A stretch of 64,000 nt of DNA from Neisseria lactamica NS19 (GTDB lineage: Bacteria > Pseudomonadota > Gammaproteobacteria > Burkholderiales > Neisseriaceae): assembly GCA_000193795.2 (NCBI GenBank), contig AEPI01000041.1:1-64000 (forward strand). The letters are read 5' to 3'. Position 1 is the stretch's first letter; every line of letters starts with the position of its first letter. The position numbers and the translations under genes are program-made. Shown one piece after another: positions 1-8,863 of the stretch. Below the pieces are notes generated by a model, which worked only from the letters and a program-made list of their open reading frames with translations, searched no databases and was not told where the DNA came from.

Positions 1-42
1 TTCTCTTCTCTTCTCTTCTCTTCTCTTCTCTTCTCTTCTCTT
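1..42 (+). repeat. CTCTT pentanucleotide phase-variation repeat of opa
   Basis: Eight consecutive CTCTT units (positions 3-42) are visible and the tract continues off the left edge. In opa genes this tract sits in the signal-peptide coding region, and slipped-strand changes in unit number shift the start codon in or out of frame. Confidence 0.95.
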
Positions 43-725
43 CCGCGGCACAGGCGGCAAGTGAAGACAATGGCAGCGGCCCGTATGTGCAGGCAGATTT
101 GACTTACGCTTCCGAACTGATTTCTCGAGACTATCCAAAAGCAACTGATACCAAATTTGACAAAAATATCCATACGCATTCCATCCATCCCCGGGTGTCG
201 GTCGGCTACGATTTCGGCAACTGGCGCATCTCCGCAGATTATGCCCGTTACAGAAAATGGAAAGAAAGCAATTCTTCTACTGAAAAAGTTACTGAACCTA
301 TACACGACAACAACAAAGAAACCAAAACAGAACATCAGGAAAACGGCAGCTTCCACGCCGCTTCTTCTCTCGGCTTATCAGCCATTTACGATTTCCAAAT
401 AAGCGATAAATTCAAACCCTATATCGGCGCGCGCGTCGCCTACGGACACGTTAGACATCAAGTTAATTCGGTCAACAAAGAAACCATTACTGTTACTCCT
501 TTAGCGGGTGGAGGTCCTGTCGTAACAGGTCCGACCATCAAACCTGTTTATCACGAAAGCCACAGCATCCGCCGCTTGGGTCTCGGTATTGTCGCCGGTA
601 TCGGTTTCGACATCACGCCCAACCTGACCTTGGACACCGGCTACCGCTACCACTATTGGGGACACTTGGAAAACACCCGCTTCAAAACCCACGAAGCCTC
701 ATTGGGCGTGCGCTACCGCTTCTGA
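1..725 (+). CDS. opa: Opa opacity outer-membrane adhesin (5' end cut by window)
   Basis: Opa proteins are eight-stranded outer-membrane barrels that bind host CEACAM receptors or heparan sulfate. The visible frame starts inside the coding CTCTT repeat of the signal peptide, runs through Ser-Ser-Ala-Ala-Gln-Ala (a signal-peptidase site) into a mature protein starting ASEDNGSGPYVQAD, and ends in Arg-Phe, the C-terminal aromatic used by barrel assembly. Conserved membrane strands such as SVGYDFGNWRISADYARY and GAGIGFDITPNLTLDTGYRY-like segments flank a semivariable loop (about residues 45-60) and hypervariable loops rich in Thr, Glu and Pro. The start codon is outside the window, so the ON/OFF phase cannot be read. 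An uptake-sequence hairpin terminator follows 14 bases after the stop. Confidence 0.95.
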   Translation, partial: LFSSLLFSSLLFSSAAQAASEDNGSGPYVQADLTYASELISRDYPKATDTKFDKNIHTHSIHPRVSVGYDFGNWRISADYARYRKWKESNSSTEKVTEPIHDNNKETKTEHQENGSFHAASSLGLSAIYDFQISDKFKPYIGARVAYGHVRHQVNSVNKETITVTPLAGGGPVVTGPTIKPVYHESHSIRRLGLGIVAGIGFDITPNLTLDTGYRYHYWGHLENTRFKTHEASLGVRYRF

Positions 726-738
726 TTCCCCGCCGCCG

Positions 739-764
739 ATGCCGTCTGAACCTTCAGACGGCAT
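739..764 (+). terminator. Uptake-sequence inverted repeat, terminator of opa
   Basis: ATGCCGTCTGAA and its reverse complement are separated by two bases and followed by a short T run. Paired DNA uptake sequences like this are the usual Neisseria rho-independent terminators. Confidence 0.85.
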
Positions 765-859
765 TTTTGATGCGCTTGCCGTTTACAGGCGCGGAGCGGG
801 CGCAGTGAAATACCCGAACCGTCATTCCCACAGACAGGAATCCGGATTTGTCCACGCGG

Positions 860-1545
860 AAACTTATGCGCCATCATTCCCGCGCAGGCGGGAATCCAGT
901 CCGTTCGGTTTTAGTCATTTCCAAAAATTGCCGTAGCGTTAGGTTTCTAGATTCCCACTTTCGTGGGAATAACGTAGTGCAGGTTTCCGTAAGGACGTGT
1001 TCGGATTCCCGCCTGTGCGGGAATGACGCTTCAGTTATGTAGGGTCGGATTCTATGGATTCAGTGGAATTTGCGAGGGTTGATGGAATCGGTGGGCTGAA
1101 ACCCACCCTACAGCCCGCCGATTCCCCTCCGCCGATGCCGTCTGAACCTTCAGACGGCATTTTTGATGCGCCTGCCGTTTACAGGCGCAGAGCGGGCGCA
1201 GTGAAATACCCGTACCGTCATTCCCGATACACCGTAATCCTAAAACCCGTCATTCCCGCGCAGGCGGGAATCCAGTCCGTTCGGTTTCAGTCATTTCCAA
1301 AAATTGCCGTGGCGTTAAGTTTCTAGATTCCCACTTTCGTGGGAATGACGGCGGTAGATTCGGTGAAATTGGTGGACTTCAGTCCACCCTACAGCCCACG
1401 CTATCCTGTGAATCCACCCTATCAGGAATACCCGAATCGTCATTCCCGCGCAGGCGGGAATCCAGACCTGTCGGTGCAGAAACTTATCGAATAAAACGGT
1501 TTCTTTAGATTTTACGTTCTAGATTCCCGCCTGCGCGGGAATGAC
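860..1545. repeat. dRS3/NIME repeat array downstream of opa
   Basis: Seven copies of the 20-base dRS3 palindrome, ATTCCC-N8-GGGAAT, are seen at about 876-895, 951-970, 1005-1024, 1252-1271, 1327-1346, 1442-1461 and 1523-1542, separated by RS-type spacers. This is the structure called a neisserial intergenic mosaic element. The block also contains a second uptake-sequence hairpin (1135-1160) and two REP-type hairpins (1090-1111 and 1371-1392) ending in CCACCCTAC. A stretch around each uptake hairpin (739-810 and 1135-1206) is duplicated. No gene is supported here. Confidence 0.85.
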
Positions 1546-1687
1546 GCTTCAGTTGCTACGATGCACCCTGCACATCTGCCTTACGATGCGCCTTGAGAAT
1601 CTGCCCTACGCCCGCCCTTATATGCTTCAAATAAGTTAAACTACGCCCTTCCTGACTTCCCGTTTCGGGCAGGGGTGCAAGTCCGAT

Positions 1688-1850
1688 TTATCGTCGTTTC
1701 CTTTTCGGTTAAAACCCCGCCACTTGGACATCCGTCCTTCTGGGCGGTAGAATCAGACTTTATTTGGGAGGGGTGTAACCCCTTCCAAATCAGGGCAACA
1801 CATAGGGCAGTGCTTTATGTGCCGCCCTGTATGTTGAAACATATTTCAAT
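1688..1850 (+). repeat. Dispersed ~150-base repeat (REP2/CREN-like), copy 1
   Basis: This stretch resembles 49388-49520 in the same orientation and 3834-3979 in inverted orientation. Shared landmarks are a GGACATCCGTCC-type block, a CAGACTTTATTT block and a block ending TGTTGAAAC. It ends just before the ribosome-binding site and start codon of the thioesterase, so it supplies that gene's leader. Its size and position recall the REP2/CREN family described in Neisseria; I make that link from memory. Confidence 0.6.
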
Positions 1851-1866
1851 AAAACAAGGAAAAATT

Positions 1867-2313
1867 ATGCAGCACGAGGAAGGCAACCGCCAACGCCCTC
1901 AAGGCGAACTGCTCCTGCGTACCGTCGCTATGCCGCGCGATACCAATCCCAACCAAGACATTTTCGGCGGCTGGATTATGTCGCAGATGGATTTGGGCGG
2001 CGGCATATTGGCGGCGGAAATCGCACAAGGACGCATCGTTACCGTCGCCGTTCAGGAAATGAACTTCATCCGCCCGGTCAAGGTCGGCAACGTCGTCTGC
2101 TGCTACGGGCATTGCGTCCGCGTGGGCAATACTTCCCTCCAGCTTAAAGTGGAAGTCTGGGTGAAAACTTTGATGAACGATTGCGTTACCGAAGACCGAC
2201 ACCTCGTAACTGAAGCCGTGTTCACTTATGTCGCCATCGATGCGGAAGGCAATCCGCGCCCGATTCCGAAAGAAGGCAACCCCAAATTGTCGGGCTTATT
2301 GCCTACTCCGTAA
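1867..2313 (+). CDS. Acyl-CoA thioesterase, YciA-like hotdog-fold protein
   Basis: Predicted to hydrolyse acyl-CoA thioesters in the cytoplasm. The 148-residue protein is a single hotdog domain, with the YciA/BACH-type start LLRTVAMPRDTNPNQDIFGG (Asn and Asp of the NxDxxGG-like helix motif are active-site residues in the family) followed by MDLGGG and the strand VTVAVQEMNFIRPVKVGN. I chose ATG 1867 because AAGGA lies just upstream and the family homology begins there; the same frame is open 192 bases further upstream but only through the dispersed repeat. An imperfect uptake-sequence hairpin follows the stop at once. The substrate range cannot be read from sequence. Confidence 0.88.
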   Translation: MQHEEGNRQRPQGELLLRTVAMPRDTNPNQDIFGGWIMSQMDLGGGILAAEIAQGRIVTVAVQEMNFIRPVKVGNVVCCYGHCVRVGNTSLQLKVEVWVKTLMNDCVTEDRHLVTEAVFTYVAIDAEGNPRPIPKEGNPKLSGLLPTP

Positions 2314-2327
2314 AAATGCCCGTAAAA

Positions 2328-2357
2328 ATGCCGTCTGGAATTGTCTTCAGACGGCAT
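2328..2357. terminator. Imperfect uptake-sequence inverted repeat
   Basis: ATGCCGTCTGgAA pairs with TTCAGACGGCAT; one arm has an extra G. It lies between the convergent thioesterase and SDR genes and probably ends both transcripts. Confidence 0.7.
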
Positions 2358-2363
2358 TCCGTA

Positions 2364-3185
2364 TCATTTGAACCAAGACCTGATGCGGGAAAACAGCGAC
2401 ATACTCTGTTTTTCAAAGTCTTCCCGCACTTCCGGCACGGCTTTTTTTATCACCTTCATTCCTGCAAAAGTCTGCGCCACGGGCATAATTTCAATCGTGT
2501 TCACATTCATATGCGCCGGCCGGCGGTACAGCCATAATGCGGTTTCCGCAATATCTTCGGGGCGGATAAATTCTACACCCTCATACACGCCCGCCGCCCT
2601 CTCGTCATCGCCTTTGAAGCGCACGTTGGAAAACTCCGTATTGCCGCACAAACCCGGCTCGATATTGGTAACGCGGATGTTCTTATCCGCCAACTCCGCG
2701 CGCAAATTCAGGCTGAACTGGCGCACAAACGCCTTGGTCGCCCCGTAAACGTTGCTGCCGGCATAAGCATAATTACCCGCAATCGAACCCAAATTCATCA
2801 CATAGCCGCCGCCGCGTTCCACCATTTGCGGCAAAATCTTGCGCGTCAGAAACGTCAAACCCAAAACATTGGTTTGAATCATTGTTTCCCAATCTTCAAA
2901 ATCCGCCTTGTCCGCCGTGTCCAAACCCAAAGCCAATCCGGCATTGTTGATGAGGCAGTCGATGTCGGAAAATTCATCGGGGATGCCGTTTAAGGCGTTT
3001 TCCACCGACTCGCGGCGCGACACGTCCATTTCCAAAGGGTAAAACAAAGCACCCAATTCATCCGCCAAAGCCTGAAGCCTGTCCGCACGGCGCGCCGCAC
3101 CGATAACGCGGTATCCCGCCCCGACAAACGCACGGCACATCGCTTCGCCGAATCCTGCCGAAGCACCGGTAATTAAAACAGCCAT
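2364..3185 (-). CDS. Short-chain dehydrogenase/reductase (YdfG-like)
   Basis: An NAD(P)-dependent oxidoreductase of the classical SDR family, 273 residues. The Rossmann nucleotide-binding motif TGASAGFG is at residues 5-12, the NNAG motif near residue 83, and the catalytic set is visible as a Ser in LGSIAGN followed by YGATK (Tyr-x-x-x-Lys). AARRADR after the second strand suggests an NADP(H) preference. ATG 3185 was chosen over upstream starts because the SDR fold begins immediately and AAGAAAGGA lies just before it. It is divergent from the cytochrome c' gene. The closest general match is E. coli YdfG (3-hydroxy acid/serine dehydrogenase); the true substrate is unknown. Confidence 0.88.
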   Translation of the reverse strand: MAVLITGASAGFGEAMCRAFVGAGYRVIGAARRADRLQALADELGALFYPLEMDVSRRESVENALNGIPDEFSDIDCLINNAGLALGLDTADKADFEDWETMIQTNVLGLTFLTRKILPQMVERGGGYVMNLGSIAGNYAYAGSNVYGATKAFVRQFSLNLRAELADKNIRVTNIEPGLCGNTEFSNVRFKGDDERAAGVYEGVEFIRPEDIAETALWLYRRPAHMNVNTIEIMPVAQTFAGMKVIKKAVPEVREDFEKQSMSLFSRIRSWFK

Positions 3186-3302
3186 CGTTTTTCCTTTCTT
3201 CTCGTTTCCCAAACCTGTTTCAGGTATCATAACGCCCTTCAGACGGCATCGCGCCGGCTGAAAACGATAACAACCATACCACCACGACAGGACACATTCA
3301 AT

Positions 3303-3761
3303 ATGAACATTCAAACCCGCCTTGCCGCAACCGCCCTCGCCCTATTCCTTTCCGCCTGCGGAAACGGCGGCGCGCCCGCACAGCCCAAAGGCGAAATTTC
3401 CGAAAACCGCACCGCCGCATTCAAATCTATGATGCCCGACTTCTCGCGTATGGGTAAAATGGTCAAAGGCGAAGAGCCTTACGATGTCGAAAAATTCAAA
3501 CAGGCGGCTGCGGCGTTTGCCGACGGCAGCAAAAAACCGTTTACACTTTTTGAGTCCGATCCGCAAGGCAACGGGCGCGCCCTGCCCGCCGTTTGGTCGG
3601 ACAGTGCCAAGTTTAAAGCCGAAGAAGAAAAATTCGCCGCCGCCGTCGAGAAACTCAACGCCGCCGCCCAAACCGGCAAACTGGACGAAATCAAAGCCGC
3701 CTACGGCGAAACCGGCTCAAGCTGCAAATCCTGCCACGACAGCTTCCGCGCGCCGGAATAA
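3303..3761 (+). CDS. cycP: Cytochrome c' lipoprotein (CytCP)
   Basis: Cytochromes c' are four-helix-bundle haem proteins that bind nitric oxide. The 152-residue product starts with a lipoprotein signal, lipobox LSAC with Cys19, so it should be an outer-membrane-anchored periplasmic protein. The haem attachment site CKSCH lies near the C-terminus (about residues 141-145), as expected for this family, where the haem is bound in the last helix. In a denitrifying pathogen a role in NO tolerance is the accepted one; that is family knowledge. An uptake-sequence terminator follows the stop. The symbol is from memory. Confidence 0.88.
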   Translation: MNIQTRLAATALALFLSACGNGGAPAQPKGEISENRTAAFKSMMPDFSRMGKMVKGEEPYDVEKFKQAAAAFADGSKKPFTLFESDPQGNGRALPAVWSDSAKFKAEEEKFAAAVEKLNAAAQTGKLDEIKAAYGETGSSCKSCHDSFRAPE

Positions 3762-3777
3762 CATCCGAAACAAAACA

Positions 3778-3803
3778 ATGCCGTCTGAAGCCTTCAGACG
3801 GCA
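3778..3803 (+). terminator. Uptake-sequence inverted repeat, terminator of cytochrome c' gene
   Basis: A perfect ATGCCGTCTGAA/TTCAGACGGCAT hairpin with a 2-base loop, followed by TTTTC. Confidence 0.85.
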
Positions 3804-3833
3804 TTTTCTTTGCCATTTCAGCACACGCAAAGC

Positions 3834-3979
3834 AATGTTTCAACACACAGGACGGCACATCATAAAGCACCGCCCTATGTGTTGCCCTGATTTCGCCCTC
3901 CCAAATAAAGTCTGATCCTACCGCCCCGAAGGACGGATGTCCGAGTGGCGGGGTTTCAACCGAAAAGGAAACGACGATC
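3834..3979 (-). repeat. Dispersed ~150-base repeat (REP2/CREN-like), copy 2, inverted
   Basis: Reverse complement of the copy at 1688-1850, with the same landmarks (AAATAAAGTCTGAT, GGACGGATGTCC, GGAAACGACGAT). Here it sits between cytochrome c' and lst ends and does not abut a start codon, so it has no obvious promoter role. The rest of 3762-4066 shows no gene. Confidence 0.6.
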
Positions 3980-4066
3980 AAAGATTATCGCCAATTCAAA
4001 AAATACGCCATATCCTGATTTTTGCCTTACTGACTCCGCCATTTTCTATTTTGATTTACTATGCGA

Positions 4067-5182
4067 TTAATTTTTATCGTCAAATGTCAAAATCGGGATG
4101 CCGGATTGGGTAAACAGGGCATACACCGGCTTGAGCCAATAATCTTCCGGAAGGGAAGCCGGTTTCAATGCGTAAACGTGCACATTGGGAAAATCCTTCA
4201 TCGTCAACGCCGCGCCGCTGAAAAAGGTATAAATTTCATACCTCGTATGCGGGTTTTTCTTAATCTCGCGCAAAATATAGTCTTCGATGACATAGGGCGA
4301 ATTTAATGTGGTTACGTCGGAAAGCCCGTAGGTTTGGCGGGGATGCGGCGCGACATATTGTATGTTGAAGTTTTTTGCCGCCTTTTCCGAAATTTCCTTC
4401 ATCTCCTTTTCGGGCGAACCCAAAAGTATCCGCACCGTGCCGCCCGTTTCGTCCCCCGCCTTCAGTTCGGACGCATCGAACAGCGGCAGGTAAGTCATTT
4501 TGCGGCGGCCGTCGTCCATAATGTTTTTCAAGCCCTTGAATATCGTATAATGCTCGTCGGAAGCATTGCGGGTTTTGGCGATGCTCCAATCCCCGATCAT
4601 CATCCGGGCAAAATTCCGCTCGATCGCCCCGTTTACAGAAAACTCATCGCCCAAATAGCTGCTGCTTTGAATTAAATTGCCTGTCCCGTCGTCAAAGGTT
4701 TTGATTTCCGCATCCGGGTAAGTGCTCAAAAAGGCGGCAATGCTGACTTTTTCCAAACTCGCCAAATAAATCCGCTTGACCTTCGGCAGCAGCATCGACT
4801 TCACCTTCAGCTCCGCCATCGTCGGAATGAAATTAAACGATTTGTTCAAACCGTAGGGCAGGTAGAAAAAATACGCCCGCTCCGCCTTATCCTTTATCTG
4901 ATTGAAATAATAATCGTATTTCCCATTCCTGTTTTCAGACATCAGCACCACATAAAACCGCTCCCCCGGATGCTGCGCCATAATCCTTTCCGCCACCTTC
5001 ATCTGCAATATGGTATAGCAGAAAATCAGATTGACCGGTTCCCCCTCTTCATTGAAGAGTTTGTCCTTCAACAGGGAAACCGCGTTCCTTTCCCCCTGAT
5101 TTACCCGGTCAAATGTGTAAAATATCCCGACGCAAAAAACAATCAGGCACAACACGGTTACACAAGCCTTTTTCAAGCCCAT
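4067..5182 (-). CDS. lst: Lipooligosaccharide alpha-2,3-sialyltransferase
   Basis: Transfers sialic acid from CMP-Neu5Ac to the terminal galactose of lacto-N-neotetraose LOS, giving serum resistance. The 371-residue protein matches my memory of neisserial Lst closely over its whole length (GT52 family). It has an N-terminal membrane anchor (VTVLCLIVFCVGIFYTF), the FDDGTGN acid motif near residue 165, and the HPRQTYG motif plus PYVIEDYILRE in the C-terminal half. I chose ATG 5182 because it gives the known length and has GGAG and AGGGAT upstream; an in-frame upstream start would add 11 residues. It is a single-gene unit transcribed away from icd. No truncation is seen. Confidence 0.95.
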   Translation of the reverse strand: MGLKKACVTVLCLIVFCVGIFYTFDRVNQGERNAVSLLKDKLFNEEGEPVNLIFCYTILQMKVAERIMAQHPGERFYVVLMSENRNGKYDYYFNQIKDKAERAYFFYLPYGLNKSFNFIPTMAELKVKSMLLPKVKRIYLASLEKVSIAAFLSTYPDAEIKTFDDGTGNLIQSSSYLGDEFSVNGAIERNFARMMIGDWSIAKTRNASDEHYTIFKGLKNIMDDGRRKMTYLPLFDASELKAGDETGGTVRILLGSPEKEMKEISEKAAKNFNIQYVAPHPRQTYGLSDVTTLNSPYVIEDYILREIKKNPHTRYEIYTFFSGAALTMKDFPNVHVYALKPASLPEDYWLKPVYALFTQSGIPILTFDDKN

Positions 5183-5498
5183 ATCCCTAAAACTCCATTC
5201 CGACAAATTGAACATACGCCCCGAGCGTCCCGGGGCGGAAAAATGCGGAATTTTAGCAGATATTCCGACAGTTACCGAATATTAAAATCAATTTCACCGA
5301 AAATGTGCCGCCGCAAATCAGGCGCAGCTCCTCCGCCGGACGCGGGAAAACCATTCCCCCCTTTCCTGCCGCCGCGTTCAAACACGCCAAGATCGAACAA
5401 AGCGCGAACAAAGCCGCCAAAATATGCCATAATAGCCGCGCACATTCCTCGCGCAATGTGTTCCAAAAGAAAAAACCAACCTACAAGAGAATAATCCC
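5183..5498. other. Divergent intergenic region between lst and icd
   Basis: 316 bases without a gene. It must carry both divergent promoters. No Correia element, uptake-sequence pair or long repeat is visible here, and I could not place convincing -35/-10 pairs. Confidence 0.5.
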
Positions 5499-7724
5499 AT
5501 GACTCAAAAATCCACCATTGTTTACACCCATACCGACGAAGCCCCCGCACTGGCGACCCAATCCCTGCTGCCGATTGTGCAGGCGTTTACCCGCCACGCC
5601 GGCATCGAGGTCAAAACTGCCGACATTTCCCTGTCCGGCCGCATTTTGGCGGCGTTTCCAGAATACCTGACCGAAGCGCAACGCGTACCTGATGCGCTTG
5701 CCGAATTGGGCGAACTGGTGAAACAACCCGATGCAAACGTAATCAAACTGCCGAACATCAGCGCATCCGTACCTCAACTGACTGCCGCGATTAAAGAATT
5801 GCAGTCTAAAGGCTTTGCCGTTCCCGACTATCCCGCCGACCCGCAAACCGACGAAGAAAAAACCGTGCGCGAACGCTACGACCGCATCAAAGGCAGCGCG
5901 GTAAACCCTGTCCTGCGCGAAGGCAACTCCGACCGCCGCGCGCCTAAAGCAGTGAAAAACTTTGCCAAAAAAAATCCGCACAGTATGGGGGCATGGACAA
6001 AAGACTCCAAAACCCACGTCGCCACGATGCAAAGCGGCGATTTTTTCCATAACGAACAATCCGTTACCGTACCCGATGCGACTTCCGTATCCATCTTATT
6101 CACCGACAAACAAGGCAACAAAAAAGAGCTGCGCGCGCCTGTTGCCCTGAAAGCCGGCGAAATCATCGACGCGACCGTGATGAGCAAAAAAGCCCTGCTC
6201 GCCTTCCTTGCCGAACAAGTGCAAGACGCGAAAGCTAAAGGCGTATTGTTCTCGCTGCATATGAAAGCCACGATGATGAAAGTGTCCGACCCGATTATCT
6301 TCGGACACGCCGTCAAAGTGTTCTTCGCGCCTGTCTTTGAGAAATTCGGCGACAAACTGGCTGCTGCCAGCGTCAACGTCAACAACGGCTTCGGCAACCT
6401 GCTTGCCAATCTGGATAAACTGGATGCAGACACCCGCGCAGCCGTTGAAGCTGAAATCGCCGCCGTTTACGCCGCCAACCCTGATTTGGCCATGGTTGAT
6501 TCCGACAAAGGCATTACCAACCTGCACGTTCCCAGCGATGTCATCGTCGATGCTTCTATGCCTGCGATGATTCGTAATTCCGGCCGTATGTGGGACAAAG
6601 ACGGCAAAGCGCAAGACACCAAAGCCGTCATTCCGGACAGCAGCTATGCCGGTGTTTACCAAGCAACCATCGACTTCTGCCGCGAACACGGCGCATTCGA
6701 TCCGACAACCATGGGTACCGTTCCCAACGTCGGTCTGATGGCGCAGGCAGCCGAAGAATACGGTTCGCACAACAAAACTTTTGAAATCGAAGCCGACGGC
6801 CAAGTTCAAGTGGTTGATGCGGCAGGAAAAGTCCTGATGCAGCACGACGTTGAAGCCGGCGACATCTGGCGTATGTGTCAAACCAAAGACGCTCCGGTTA
6901 AAGACTGGGTACAACTCGCCGTCAACCGCGCCCGTCTGAGCAATACACCAGCCGTATTCTGGCTCGACGAAAACCGTCCGCACGACAAGAGCCTGCTCGC
7001 TAAGGTTAAAGCCTACCTTGCCGAACCGGATACCGACGGTCTCGACATCCGCGTCCTCGCTCCTGAAGAAGCCGCTAAATTCAGCTTGGGTCGTCTGAAA
7101 AACGGCGAAGACACCATCTCCGTAACCGGCAACGTCCTGCGCGACTACCTGACCGACTTGTTCCCAATTTTGGAACTGGGTACCAGCGCGAAAATGCTGT
7201 CTATCGTTCCATTGATGAATGGCGGCGGTATGTTTGAAACCGGCGCGGGCGGTTCTGCACCGAAACACGTTCAACAATTCCTCGAAGAAAACCACTTGCG
7301 TTGGGACTCTTTGGGCGAATTCCTCGCGCTCGCCGTATCGTTTGAACATCTGGCGCAAAAAACCGGCAACGCCAAAGCCCAAGTCCTTGCCGACACTTTG
7401 GATGCAGCCACCGAAAAACTGCTGTTGAACGATAAATCGCCTAAACGCAAAGCGGGCGAACTCGACAACCGCGGCAGCCATTTCTACCTCACCCTCTACT
7501 GGGCGCAAGAATTGGCAGCGCAAGACAAAGATGCCGAACTGAAAGCCGCATTTGCGCCATTGGCAGCCGCTTTGACTGCCGACGAAGCCAAAATCGTTGA
7601 AGAACTCTCTGCCGTACAAGGCAAAGCGGTCGACATCGGCGGCTACTACGCAGCCAATCCTGAAAAAGCGGCACAAGCGATGCGCCCAAGCGCAACCTTT
7701 AATCAGGCACTAAACGCCTTATAA
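5499..7724 (+). CDS. icd: NADP-dependent isocitrate dehydrogenase, monomeric type
   Basis: Oxidatively decarboxylates isocitrate to 2-oxoglutarate with NADP+ in the TCA cycle. At 741 residues it is the size of the monomeric IDH-II family, not the 45-kDa dimeric type. Recognisable segments include IKLPNISASVPQL near residue 85, LREGNSDRRAPKAVKNFA near residue 140, and LHMKATMMKVSDPIIFGH near residue 255, which carries substrate and metal ligands in the family. It stands alone, with an imperfect uptake-sequence hairpin 14 bases after the stop. The start ATG is preceded by AGAGAATAATCC. A very long open frame on the opposite strand is a codon-bias shadow. Confidence 0.96.
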   Translation: MTQKSTIVYTHTDEAPALATQSLLPIVQAFTRHAGIEVKTADISLSGRILAAFPEYLTEAQRVPDALAELGELVKQPDANVIKLPNISASVPQLTAAIKELQSKGFAVPDYPADPQTDEEKTVRERYDRIKGSAVNPVLREGNSDRRAPKAVKNFAKKNPHSMGAWTKDSKTHVATMQSGDFFHNEQSVTVPDATSVSILFTDKQGNKKELRAPVALKAGEIIDATVMSKKALLAFLAEQVQDAKAKGVLFSLHMKATMMKVSDPIIFGHAVKVFFAPVFEKFGDKLAAASVNVNNGFGNLLANLDKLDADTRAAVEAEIAAVYAANPDLAMVDSDKGITNLHVPSDVIVDASMPAMIRNSGRMWDKDGKAQDTKAVIPDSSYAGVYQATIDFCREHGAFDPTTMGTVPNVGLMAQAAEEYGSHNKTFEIEADGQVQVVDAAGKVLMQHDVEAGDIWRMCQTKDAPVKDWVQLAVNRARLSNTPAVFWLDENRPHDKSLLAKVKAYLAEPDTDGLDIRVLAPEEAAKFSLGRLKNGEDTISVTGNVLRDYLTDLFPILELGTSAKMLSIVPLMNGGGMFETGAGGSAPKHVQQFLEENHLRWDSLGEFLALAVSFEHLAQKTGNAKAQVLADTLDAATEKLLLNDKSPKRKAGELDNRGSHFYLTLYWAQELAAQDKDAELKAAFAPLAAALTADEAKIVEELSAVQGKAVDIGGYYAANPEKAAQAMRPSATFNQALNAL

Positions 7725-7738
7725 GCACCAAGGCAAAA

Positions 7739-7771
7739 ATGCTGTCTGAACATTTGTCGTTCAGACGGCAT
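7739..7771 (+). terminator. Imperfect uptake-sequence hairpin after icd
   Basis: ATGCTGTCTGAA (one mismatch to the uptake sequence) pairs with TTCAGACGGCAT across a 9-base loop. Confidence 0.7.
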
Positions 7772-7865
7772 TAGTTATCCCTATCTGTCTGATTATGATT
7801 AAATGCCGCACCCATTGGATATAAATCATATAATCTCCAGTTTTTACCCTAGGAAAGACAATAAT

Positions 7866-8168
7866 ATGAAAACTGTTCCAGCCATCCTGATCGGCATCCT
7901 TTTGGCAACCGCCCTTCCCGCATCCGCGCACGGTATGCACAAGAGCAAGCCCCTGACTATGGACGAACTGCCGCCGATTTGCCAACAATATTTCAAACGC
8001 GCCGAAACCTGTTACAACAAAGCCGGAAACAAGGCAGATTTCGCGCGCAACAACACTAAATTCCTGTTCCAAGCCCTGCCTGCCGCCGATTTGGGCCAGC
8101 GCAAGCAAATGTGCCAAATCGCTATGGATTCGTTTGCAGAAAAAACCCGCAATCTGAATTGCGAATAA
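7866..8168 (+). CDS. Small exported protein (DUF5339-like)
   Basis: A 100-residue periplasmic protein of unknown function. It has a clean Sec signal peptide, MKTVPAILIGILLATALPASA, cut before HGMHKSK, then a short helical domain with four Cys (PPICQQYF, ETCYNK, KQMCQIA, LNCE), which could form two disulfides after export. Start ATG 7866 has AGGAAAGACAAT upstream. An uptake-sequence terminator follows. The DUF assignment is from memory; no function is claimed. Confidence 0.75.
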   Translation: MKTVPAILIGILLATALPASAHGMHKSKPLTMDELPPICQQYFKRAETCYNKAGNKADFARNNTKFLFQALPAADLGQRKQMCQIAMDSFAEKTRNLNCE

Positions 8169-8187
8169 AGCCGCATCGGCAATAGTG

Positions 8188-8219
8188 ATGCCGTCTGAAA
8201 CAAAGGTTCAGACGGCATT
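8188..8219 (+). terminator. Uptake-sequence inverted repeat
   Basis: ATGCCGTCTGAA and TTCAGACGGCAT flank an 8-base loop, 20 bases after the preceding stop codon. Confidence 0.8.
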
Positions 8220-8438
8220 TCCACATCAAAACGCGCGGCTTGATAAAGCCCGCCCCCCTTCCGCGCATCCTTGACCCGAACAGACACAAACGGAATAACG
8301 GCTTTGACCATTATGGCAAGCCCCATTCTCAAAAATTACCATATAAATTAATACCATAAAAAAGATGCAATAAGAAGATGCCGCAAGATTGCAAATGATT
8401 TGACTTGATGCCTTATGATAGGGCAAACCGATGATTTT

Positions 8439-8544
8439 TATAGTGGATTAAATTTAAACCAGTACAGCGTTGCCTCGCCTTGCCGTACTATTTGTACTGT
8501 TTGCGGCTTCGTCGCCTTGTCCTGATTTTTGTTAATCCACTATA
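8439..8544. mobile_element. Correia repeat enclosed element (CREE), ~106-base form
   Basis: A miniature transposable element bounded by inverted TATAGTGGATTAA ends, with the typical internal CAGTACAGCGTTGCC and GCCTTGCCGTACTATTTG segments. The terminal TA is the target-site dinucleotide. It lies between the small exported protein gene and the tRNA-Ser pair. Correia ends can supply promoter or IHF-binding functions; no effect is inferable here. The flanking 8220-8438 shows no gene. Confidence 0.93.
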
Positions 8545-8575
8545 TATGGTAATCGACACAACTTGAACAAAAAAG

Positions 8576-8598
8576 AACCGCCCCGATTCGGGGCGGTT
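8576..8598 (-). terminator. Rho-independent terminator after the tRNA-Ser genes
   Basis: The stem AACCGCCCC/GGGGCGGTT with a short ATTC loop is followed, on the minus strand, by a run of six T (AAAAAAG on the plus strand). Confidence 0.85.
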
Positions 8599-8606
8599 AT
8601 GTTTTC

Positions 8607-8696
8607 TGGCGGAAACGGTGGGATTCGAACCCACGGAGGATTTGCACCCTCAGCGGATTTCGAGTCCGCTGCATTCAGCCTCTCTGCCACGTTTCC
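8607..8696 (-). tRNA. tRNA-Ser (anticodon CGA)
   Basis: A class II tRNA of 90 bases including the encoded CCA. The acceptor stem is GGAAACG/CGTTTCC, the T arm is GGGTTCGAATCCC, there is a long variable arm, and the anticodon loop CTCGAAA reads UCG codons. Confidence 0.95.
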
Positions 8697-8772
8697 GATA
8701 ATGCAGTAAAACCAAATAAAAATAACAATATTCACAACTATTGCATTTTTATTTGGTTTTACGCTTAAAAAT

Positions 8773-8863
<91 letters not shown>

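Noticed and set aside
860..1545. Regularly recurring short palindromes that might be a CRISPR array
   Set aside because: The repeats are 20-base inverted repeats with irregular spacing and repeated spacer types, the dRS3/NIME pattern, and no cas gene is in the window.
1675..1866. N-terminal extension of the thioesterase by 64 residues
   Set aside because: The extension is translated dispersed repeat, and a good ribosome-binding site precedes ATG 1867 where homology starts.
6096..7676. A 526-codon open frame opposite icd
   Set aside because: It is fully antisense to a clear isocitrate dehydrogenase, has no start signal or family motif, and is explained by codon bias.
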